64,000 nucleotides of DNA from Mortierella alpina (taxonomy: Eukaryota > Mortierellomycota > Mortierellomycetes > Mortierellales > Mortierellaceae): NCBI GenBank assembly GCA_029449245.1, contig JANATF010000012.1, forward strand, positions 310,001 through 374,000, given 5' to 3'. Under the pieces are notes generated by a model. It was not told the DNA's origin. It saw nothing but the letters and a program-made list of their open reading frames with translations, and did no database searches. Shown here one piece after another: positions 56,362-64,000 of the stretch (its first letter is position 1; each line of letters begins with the position of its first letter). Position numbers and translations under genes: made by a program.

Positions 56362-57408
56362 CTAAGAGTCAGAGCCGTCATCTATGATAGTGCCGTTGAG
56401 ATCCGAGAGGACCAAATACTCCAGATTGTAGGATCTGTGCGAGAGAGCATCCTGAGTCACGTTGACTGCCGTCACAGTCCCATGCGAACCGTGGACATCT
56501 CTCTTCTTGCGGCGGCTATAGTTGTAAGCCATGCAGCTCTCGCTTAGACCATCTCTGCATATTGGCACTTTGCTCTTCGTGGTCATGTCGCAAAAGATTC
56601 CTTCCTGAAGGCTGAGCATCGATGGTCCCCTTGAGGTTGAGCTGTCACATAACTCGATCGCGCCGGCGCCGGCAGTAACGTATGCGTTGTTACCATAGAT
56701 GTCTCGTTGCGTTGACCTCTTGCGGTTTTCGAAAGGAGGTAAGCCAGGATAGAACTTGACGCCGGAAGTACAGATGTCGCTTCTGTTGGGATGCCTCTTT
56801 GCGTAGGACTTGAAATATCCCTTTCCAAGTTTGTTTGTGTACAACTTCATGCGATAGACGGATACGCCATTTGTATTGTCGCCATCCATCCAGCCGCATC
56901 GGAGCTGTTCCCCATCAATGACCTTTCCTGAGAAGTGCCACCCGTGTCCGCAAAAATGCCACAGGTCCCCCGTAATGGCGCCTGCTCGGGCAATCCCATT
57001 GTACCTTTTAGGGTCAGGGCTCCATCCCAGGTAGGCCACACATATTTCATTCTGCAAAGGGCGCATCCTTGGCTCAGGCTGATTATTCACTCGATAAATT
57101 TCCACATACCCCATTTTCAGGTCAAGGCTCTTCAGTTCACCACTCGTTCTCCGAATGTCACGGGTCCAAGCGCTACCGGGTGCGATGGTCTCACGTTGGT
57201 CTGAAGAATAAAAAGCCAGCTGGTCATTTTTGGTGTCCTTGAAAATGATCTGGGGAACATGTCCGTGGGCGTTCCTGAGTGGTCCGGCACCATTCATTCC
57301 CACCTCGATCCGCACGCGGATGTGCCTCTTGGGGATTGACCAAGGTCTTACTAGTGCAACAATGGCTACCGCCACACTAGCAAGGCTGACTAGGGAATTC
57401 ACATACAT
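56362..57408 (-). CDS. Orphan secreted or membrane-anchored protein
   Basis: Single exon, 348 residues, start ATG 57408. I recognise no family. MYVNSLVSLASVAVAIVALV is a hydrophobic N-terminus (signal peptide or anchor). The rest is soluble with many Cys (ICVAYLGW, HFCGHGWHFSG, LRCGWMDGDNTNG, DICTSGVKFY, IELCDSS, IFCDMT, PICRDGLSESCMA), which suggests disulphides and an extracytoplasmic location. Dibasic sites (ENRKRST, RRKKRD) could be Kex2-type cleavage points, and there are several N-x-S/T sites. A TATATAG-like sequence lies about 115 bp upstream. The long open frame with consistent composition favours a real gene. Confidence 0.65.
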   Translation of the reverse strand: MYVNSLVSLASVAVAIVALVRPWSIPKRHIRVRIEVGMNGAGPLRNAHGHVPQIIFKDTKNDQLAFYSSDQRETIAPGSAWTRDIRRTSGELKSLDLKMGYVEIYRVNNQPEPRMRPLQNEICVAYLGWSPDPKRYNGIARAGAITGDLWHFCGHGWHFSGKVIDGEQLRCGWMDGDNTNGVSVYRMKLYTNKLGKGYFKSYAKRHPNRSDICTSGVKFYPGLPPFENRKRSTQRDIYGNNAYVTAGAGAIELCDSSTSRGPSMLSLQEGIFCDMTTKSKVPICRDGLSESCMAYNYSRRKKRDVHGSHGTVTAVNVTQDALSHRSYNLEYLVLSDLNGTIIDDGSDS

Positions 57409-59556
57409 GGTGCTGCTAAGAGTTTGTGGCTATGAAGAGCGGCTGGTTGAAGAGACGAAAGTTGAAATTTTGAATATGGGCGCGCCTTCGCTCTTTAAGA
57501 GTTCATGTCTTTATCGCAATGAGCTATATATCCAGGTCTATGATAAAGTGTCACACTGAAAAAAAAGTGCGGATGTTCTGTCCATGGGCTAGTTCCATCC
57601 GATGGCGCCCCTTTACCAAAGTGTCTCGTTAGAGGTCATTGATAGGGAAGTCAGTTTGTATCCATGATCTGGCCCCATTCGACTTGATACGCCGCTTCGC
57701 CGAGGAGTTTTGTCTAATCGTCATGGTCGTGGTAAAGTCCGAGTAAATTAGCATGAACTGAATGGGGTCTATCATTGCCGGTATGTCCCAGACTCAGTTT
57801 CACGAAAAGTTGAGAAACTGCGCCGGTGCTGGCTTGTGGTACAATGACGAAGCGCTATCGGCCGCCACAGAGAGGATATCAAGGTTACGCTTATATAACT
57901 GAGCAATAATGCATAATAACACCATGGTTGGTTTCCAAGTCAAGATAGTGTGTCTCGCATTGTTTGTTATCGAGAACGCAAGCAGTTCTGGTCATGGTTG
58001 ACCCTCTCACCCTCTCGTTATCTATGTCTTCGTTGCTTTTTTCCACAGCTTGCTTTTGATCATAATTATTTGCAAACTCAAAAGTTCGCGGTAAAGGTAA
58101 CATGTTCGCACATCTAGCTGCCATTGCCTTTCATGGTCATTGCACAGTGTAAAGACAACCGCACGCAAAGTGTTAGCATTCGGTCGCTAAATCATCTGCA
58201 TGTTGGATAGAATGGTGTATCCTCTAAACATACGTCTAGAAGCGTGGGCAATGTCGATTATATGGAGTTTATAAACTGCCCCGAATGTTGCTGTAATATG
58301 TATGATTATGGCATCTTCTAAGGTCCAGTTATCAACAGCACGCACTTAATCAACGGTGCACAGGCGGTGCCTGTTACTCAGAGTAGTGTTGGGTATTACA
58401 TTGGAGAAAAGAACTGCTCAGCGAGGCCATGCAGTAAAGATTACGTGGATAAGTAGCTTTACTCTTCCGTTGAGAGATCTTGCATTCTTTCCATGATGAT
58501 ATTGGCTTTTATGATGGCGGCCTTGGTGCTGCAACAATAGAAGATAAATTCTACTAGCCCTCCAACAATTTTACATCCCAATTAAAACTTCTGGGAGGGC
58601 CAGACCATGTTGGTGGTTCAGTTCCTGACTATGGTGCTATGGAGAGGCAGGTGAAAGAGCTATACTAGGTGCCTGTGAGATCGGTTCTGGGTTCCCTTCG
58701 CGGACTAAGAGGGTGCTAGGGAGGCTCAGAAGGTGCAGGATGGTAGTGGCCAGCTGGCATCGATCTCCGGCCCGCCATATCCAGGCAGTGTTCTTGGAAA
58801 CGCCAGATGTATGTGGCTGCGGACCAAAAACACAGGGTCTGTCATTGTGGGCGATTCTGTAGGAAGGAAGCATCTGTCCAGCCAGAACGGTGCGGTTTTG
58901 TTGATTGGCTCTTTGTACTTATCGGAGGCAGCATATTTTAACTATAGGAGTTGTCGCGTACTTGGCTCTAGGACAATCGTAAGATCCTAGGCCATGCCTA
59001 ATTTCGCCCCTTGCTGCCTTGTCTCGAAGCGCCCCTTCTCAACGAGTGACATGAATAATGCTATGACCGGTGACCGTAGGCCAAAGCGCGATGACCCCGT
59101 ACTTAGTATATATAGTCTGTAGTTCACTCTCTCTAGTTTGTTCTTTACCTAGTAACTTGAATAATACCCTTGCTCATATCTTGAACCCTCCTCTCTTGTC
59201 ACTCCACGCTCGAGCGTTCCACGCCTGCTGCGGAAGCCGCCTTGGCAGATATAGAGAAGGATGTCTTGCTTCACATCGACGATGCACAGTTCCTTAGGAC
59301 TGGCAGCAAGGCGATAGGACGTTGGTTGGCCCAGTCGAAGAGGTCGCCGTTGTCTCTCACGCTGTTGGGCCAAGATCATTAGGAAACACAACCAGCAGAA
59401 TTATAGAACAATGGGATAGAGAGCAACGAGAGCATCGAAAATGAGAATTCTACGGAAAAGCATACAGAATGACTTGACTGAAAGTGAGAGACTTAAAAAA
59501 AAAATAGTTTTGGACAATGTGACAAAAGTGTTTATCTTGCAAGCGGCTCGCTAATG
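57409..59556. other. 2.1-kb gap, possibly decayed coding DNA
   Basis: No gene can be supported. A short coding-looking stretch occurs at about 59206-59382 (+), reading EAALADIEKDVLLHIDDAQ and then GRWLAQSKRSPLSLTLL to a TAG; another at about 57770-57900. Neither has a recognisable family or extended frame. TATATATAG occurs at about 59105-59112. Confidence 0.35.
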
Positions 59557-61148
59557 CTAATGCGGGCGTTGCTGGGAATAGGAGGATGGATGGTGCTGGT
59601 GCTGATGCTGCTGAGGCTGATGCTGTTGGATATTTCCGCGGACCATTACGCCTCGAACATTGTTGATAAAGTGCCCAACAATTTCCATGAATCGATCTGG
59701 CTGTTTTCCTCCGCTGCTTATCCGAATCTCCCGCTCTCTGACCAGCTCCCCCGGATTCACAAACTCAACCTCGAGCTCGTGTGTCACATCTAGAGCGGTA
59801 CTGTTTGGTTGAGGACGCATTTGACTGAAATTATGTGCTTGCTGGTTCGCGTTGGGTGCATTGGCAGTCTTGACTTGCGTGAGGTCGATCTTGAAGTTGT
59901 TGTGGCGATACGAGACTCTGTCTTTTCGCCTCTCAAATTGAGGTACACCTTGAGGCAAGGGCACTAATGTCACAGAGGGAACAACACATAGTGTCAGCAA
60001 ACACAAGTAACACATCATAATTCCTGCCTCTGCGATATAGTAGACCCGACTGTGAATCTAACCTGGGACTTCAATGTTGACCGACACGCGAAAATCGAAT
60101 GGGTTCCTTGGCGAAAACACGTCAATATCCGCAATCCGATCCTTCTGCACAATCCCGTTCGGAACGACTTGGTTAGTCTTTTGATCTTTGGTCACTCTAG
60201 TTTTTCCTTGCGCCGACGCAAAGAACTGATCAATCTCGTATGTGTGTTCATATCTCTCGTGCCGTTCCTAGTAGCGCGAGTTGACAGGATTGCTAATTAA
60301 TATCTTGTATACACGTTGATGGATCGAGAAGCCGCATGCTATGGCACCGCATTACCTTCGGTTCTATCCGTTGCAGCTGCACCAGTCTATTGTTCAGTAT
60401 AGCATTAAAGTGGGCGTGTTGCTCCTAGAGTTGAGAAGCATCAAGGTTCAGTTAGATTTTTAACACATCATATCATTTCCATGGCCGTACGTTGCTAAAC
60501 GATCCCTTGGCCATACCAATGTCATGTCTGACGAGAACCTGTACCAGTTCGAGGAACGGCCTTGAGATGATAAAACGACCTCGTTCCTCACAGGCATCTG
60601 GATTCGCCTTCCTGTGCTCTTATCGAGCAACACTCCCAACTTTGCTTCGATCTAAGAAGTCGTAAAAAAAGATAAAAAAAGTTGTTAATTGCTCATTATA
60701 TCGCTCGGAAAGGCTTTGAGTTTCTCATTTTGTCTTCTCTTTCTCTTACCTCTACATGGGCGTTGTTGCAGTGCTCAAACAAAAAGTCGCCAATGGTCCG
60801 TACCACATCGTCCAAGACATCCGTGCCGAAGAATGCGTGATCCTTTCGAGTTGGAGGTCTCTGGGGCTGTTGCTGCTGCTGAGGCGGTCGTTGATGTGGC
60901 CTGGACTCGGCGGCGGGACGCACCCCATTTGGAGGTGCCTCCTGTGGTATAATCTCTGACTCTCTGACCTGGGTCATGGCGCCCTCACGAGGAGCAGGGT
61001 TGATGATGTCCGAGTTCTGATTCTCTAACCGCGGTTTCTTGGACGAGGGGCTGTCTGTGCCTGCTGCTGCGCCTACTGGCGGCTGGGTCTCGTCCACCTG
61101 ACCCTCCTGACCTTCGAGCGGTCTCTTCCTGGTGTCCTGCTCTGACAT
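59557..61148 (-). CDS. CET1: mRNA 5'-triphosphatase (capping enzyme beta subunit, Cet1-like)
   Basis: Minus-strand exons 60750-61148, 60517-60651, 60356-60424, 60063-60267, 59557-59963, 404 residues. The first ~95 residues are disordered and Pro/Gln-rich. The fungal triphosphate-tunnel fold follows: LDDVVRTIGDFLFEHC, the metal-binding beta strand HVEIEAKLGVLLDKSTG (split by intron 1), WYRFSSDMTLEQHAHFNAIL, YEIDQFFASAQGKTRV, DIDVFSPRNPFDFRVSVNIE, DRVSYRH and the C-terminal ELEVEF motif. The enzyme removes the gamma phosphate from nascent pre-mRNA as the first capping step and partners with guanylyltransferase. Tunnel-type enzymes of this kind are unlike the animal cysteine-phosphatase version. 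The C-terminus has a His/Gln-rich tail. The fourth exon start (GAACGG after CTACTAG) was set by phase and family sequence. Confidence 0.93.
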
Positions 61149-61370
61149 GACTACGGGTACTGGAGTACAGGAGCGAGATTGGTGATGGTGAGAGGACGGC
61201 AGAAGACTGTAAGGTCAATCCTTTTCCATGAACTTGCGGTCACAGTCTTGATCGCTGAACTCGGAAGCCACCGAAAAAAAAACTGTAGCCCAAAGGGAAA
61301 TACGGCTGCTCGCCAACTGCTGTACTGTACCAGGAATCACACCAGCGACCACAGGACCTGCTACAATCAA
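61149..61370. promoter_or_regulatory. Compact divergent promoter, capping enzyme / MRM1
   Basis: 222 bp separate the two start codons, so both core promoters must lie here. No TATA box stands out. Confidence 0.5.
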
Positions 61371-63292
61371 ATGGCGCACTTATGCAGGAATCTAGCGCAG
61401 CTGAGGAGCAACTTCTCAGTGCATTCAGCTACTCCATGGACCAAGCTTGAGGCACCTCTGCGGATATGTCCAGGTGAAGGCAGGCGTCGATCCGTCGCAA
61501 GATATTTTAGCATCAGTGGCGTCTCCTCGAGAGGCGAGGACTGGAAGACACTCAGCACATCAAAGACAGGGGTAGCCTCATCAGGCAGCAGGTCGGCCCA
61601 GACAAAAGACTCCTTCGACAGGCTTTTGTCAGGTGAAGACGATCGTCGGTCTGGAAAGTTTGGACGCTCATCGTTCCCGCCAAGAGAGCAAGATATGAGG
61701 GACTTTTCTACGCGGGACCGACCTCGGAGCTCGTCATTTTCCAGAGACAGTAGCAGAAGCTCGTCTTCGTCCTACCGATCTTCATATGACGACACTAGAG
61801 ATCGTGGGTATTCTCGTAGGAGCGACGGGTTTTCGGATTCACCACCTCGCCGAGGAGGGTCGGCGAGTGCCGAAGGGCGGACCTATGATGCCACGCTTTC
61901 TCAGAGAGGCAATGGTAGCCCCAGCCAGAACATGTCGCCGGACCATGATTACCTCTACTCGCCCAATGTGGTCATTCCAGCACTGCAGAACGGGTTCCGG
62001 ACACCTTACAAGCTATATTACTCCCACACTCTTATTCAAAACAGGAAAAAGTAATGGCAACTGCCTGAGAATATTGCGAACTGCACTGATCCATGGAAAG
62101 CATTAATCAAATATTCCGTTGTGGTGTTCCGCCCGTTGTAGGCGCAAGGACGATCCGGTGGCAGATTGCATCGCAATGGCGACGAAAGCGGGAGTCAAGG
62201 TTGTGAAAACCGACAAGCATCAGTTGAACGAGCTGTCAGGCCAGCGTCCCCATCAGGTATTACTTTGTTGTATTACACTGGAGCCGCATTCTTATCACAG
62301 GCTACTCTACCTCCTAGCGACAATGATATTGACTGATTCACATACGGCATATGTTAGGGTGTTATTCTGGAAGCCTCTAAGCTGAAGGAGATCTTTGTGA
62401 ACGGGCTTGGCCCAGTATCCGTAGAGAATCGCTATGACTTGAACGGCAAGACATCAGACGTAACATTCAAGAACCGAGATGACGAACCCCCAGTCTGGAT
62501 CGCTTTGGACGAGGTCGTCGATCCTCAAAATTTGGGCGCCATTTTGCGCACCTCTCTTTTCCTGGGTGTCGATGGTGTTGTTGTATGCCACAAGAACAGT
62601 GCACCTTTTTCAGGAGTCGTCGCCAAAGCCAGTGCAGGAGCATTGGAGGTCAGACCTACATATGGAGTTTCAAGTCTGCAAAAGTTTATCAAGGTAAATC
62701 ACCCAAGCAGATTGTCCCTGTCAGTTCAAATGTTGCTCACCCAAGCTCATGAGCGACATACTAATATCCATTCATCATGTCATGTTCCTACCAATAGCAA
62801 TCACAAGAGAATGGATGGCATATTGTTGGTGCGCATGCCACCTATGGATCCAAACGTAGTCGACCGCTTCACACCTGGCCTGATACTGGAGTGGACCAGC
62901 CCACAATTTTGGTAATGGGCAACGAAGGCAACGGACTCAGGAAGCAAATCATGGACCTCTGTGATTCCTTTATTCAAGTCCCTTCCATGAGCACTTTGCA
63001 GTCCAACGTGGACTCGTTAAATGTCAGTGTGGCTACGGGAATTATCCTGTCAAAACTGATGGGTGGTCGATTTTTGCACCTTCCTAAAAATCTAAAGAAG
63101 TATCCCATGCGCATCCAGCACACAGATGGCAAGGAATCGACCGATGACGGTCAAGACAGTGAGGCCGATGAGGACATGGATAATGATCAGGATGATCAAG
63201 ATGACGAGGGAGAGGACGATGATGAGAGCGATGAAAAGGAGATCAACGGATCACACAGGTCGAAGCAGAACAAAACGTCGATACCCTTTTGA
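61371..63292 (+). CDS. MRM1: Mitochondrial rRNA 2'-O-ribose methyltransferase, MRM1-like
   Basis: Four exons: 61371-62050, 62142-62256, 62358-62693 and 62798-63292; together 541 residues. An Arg/Ser-rich N-terminus (MAHLCRNLAQLRSNF...) is a likely mitochondrial presequence, followed by a Ser/Arg linker. The substrate-binding part has YLYSPNVVIPALQ and VKVVKTDKHQLNELSG. The SpoU/TrmH SPOUT core has motif 1 LDEVVDPQNLGAILRTSLFL, motif 2 VMGNEGNGLRKQI and motif 3 VDSLNVSVATGIILSKL, which form the knotted SAM site. MRM1 methylates a conserved G in the large mitochondrial rRNA. The tail is very acidic (63150-63240). Stop at 63290-63292, 63 bp from the convergent gene. Confidence 0.92.
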
Positions 63293-63355
63293 ACTGTATA
63301 ACACCGCGAGCTTTATTAAATCTACCTCTCATCGGACACTATTTCGAGCGACAGC

Positions 63356-64000
63356 TCAGTAACAGGTCGGTGATGTTGAAGTCGAGGACTGCACCAACTC
63401 AACTCGGTGGTCTCGAAGTACCCTCATCATTTCCATCTGCCGCTTCTGAGCCATTGTGTCCCTCGAAACTAGAGTGCAGGATGATGACGCGAGGACCGTG
63501 TTTTTCTCACAGAACAACCTCCTCAAATGCGGCATGTGTTGCAGTAGATCTCTAATTTCATCCGCGCTCCAAATGCGCCCTTGCTGGTTCAGCAACGCCA
63601 GCGACTGGATCTGGACTTTTGCTCCGAACCCCTTGGCGATAAGGTGTTCAATGCCTTTGGCAGGGATGCCCAGGTGCTTCAGGCGGGGCAGGGTTTCGAG
63701 CTGGGCTTGTAGCTCCCTGAAAGGATCGCTGAATCGATGGTATCTCCAGAGATGGTACATTGGATACCCCTGGTGGTGCGCTACCGAGTACGGGTCATGA
63801 ATAATGCTTGACGACGACTGGCTGTTACTGTTGCTGAGGCTAATGCTGCTGTTTGCACTGGTGCTTACACCACCAACAACAGGATACATCGCCAGTCCGG
63901 ACCCCGATCCTGATCTGTTGCGGATGTGGTGTGGGTTGGGCGATAGATGGTGGTAAAGCTGCGGGTGCAAATGTTCGTTGCTCGTACGGAGTCGGTCCAC
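63356..64000 (-). CDS. C-terminal part of an LRR/F-box-like protein (partial)
   Basis: The frame is open to the window edge, so the 5' end lies beyond 64000. About 214 residues are visible. The first ~80 are His/Ser/Asn-rich low complexity, then LQAQLETLPRLKHLGIPAKG, VQIQSLALLNQQGRIWSADE and LLQHMPHLRRLFCEKN, which have the leucine spacing of F-box-associated LRR proteins common in this type of fungus. Assignment is tentative. It converges on MRM1 with a 63-bp gap. Confidence 0.6.
   Translation of the reverse strand: MDRLRTSNEHLHPQLYHHLSPNPHHIRNRSGSGSGLAMYPVVGGVSTSANSSISLSNSNSQSSSSIIHDPYSVAHHQGYPMYHLWRYHRFSDPFRELQAQLETLPRLKHLGIPAKGIEHLIAKGFGAKVQIQSLALLNQQGRIWSADEIRDLLQHMPHLRRLFCEKNTVLASSSCTLVSRDTMAQKRQMEMMRVLRDHRVELVQSSTSTSPTCY

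Overview
The window is fungal nuclear DNA. Most protein genes are split by short GT-AG introns (about 60-230 bp, with a few longer ones), promoters and 5' leaders are CT-rich on the coding strand, and regulatory proteins carry Gln/Ser/His low-complexity tracts. Gene content (tuberin, a Cet1-type mRNA capping triphosphatase, MetAP1, mitochondrial acyl carrier protein, UreD, an AA11-like chitin LPMO, an RlpA-like secreted barrel protein, F-box/LRR proteins and a NACHT/pentapeptide/WD40 relic) fits an early-diverging soil fungus. Mortierellomycota (Mortierella, Podila or Linnemannia type) is my best guess from this gene set and style; no phylogenetic marker was tested.

Layout. 1-444: 3' end of an unrecognised gene. 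3647-7618: PHD-finger plus linker-histone-like (H15) protein. 8106-8942: cytochrome c. 9063-10509: two broken copies of an ornithine cyclodeaminase-family gene. 10857-12445: methionine aminopeptidase 1. 12763-16046: probable PEHE-domain chromatin protein. 16735-19036: 5'-truncated, interrupted NLR-like gene with nine WD40 repeats. 19223-20249 (-): cyclophilin A. 21073-27126: tuberin in one 6-kb exon. 27532-28032 (-): secreted RlpA-like protein. 28033-31620: no gene seen. 31621-33427: FAD monooxygenase with an 11-nt exon. 33801-34789 (-): mitoribosomal mL59-like protein. 35559-39301: F-box/LRR protein. 41889-44121: secreted alkaline phosphatase. 44424-44990 (-) and 45240-46124 (+): a mitochondrial-looking membrane protein and mitochondrial acyl carrier protein sharing a divergent promoter. 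46481-48067 (-): UreD. 48646-49489 (-): AA11-like LPMO. 50151-52233 (-): calpain-family protease. 52917-55687: Mutator-like (MULE) transposable element with terminal inverted repeats built from arrays of CACG-N-CGTG palindromes and carrying a SWIM-finger ORF. 55753-55825 (-): tRNA-Ile(AAT). 56362-57408 (-): orphan secreted or membrane protein. 59557-61148 (-): Cet1-like RNA triphosphatase. 61371-63292: MRM1-like rRNA ribose methyltransferase. 63356-64000 (-): partial gene running off the window.

There is no operon-like logic. The recognisable themes are mitochondrial function (cytochrome c, ACP, mL59, MRM1, the 44.4-kb membrane protein), secreted degradative enzymes (phosphatase, LPMO, RlpA-like), TOR control (tuberin), and genome turnover (MULE, NLR relic, cyclodeaminase relics). 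The most unusual structure is the MULE at 52.9-55.7 kb. Exon boundaries were inferred from GT/AG sites, reading-frame continuity and expected family sequence; each full gene model given below sums to a multiple of three, except where stated.
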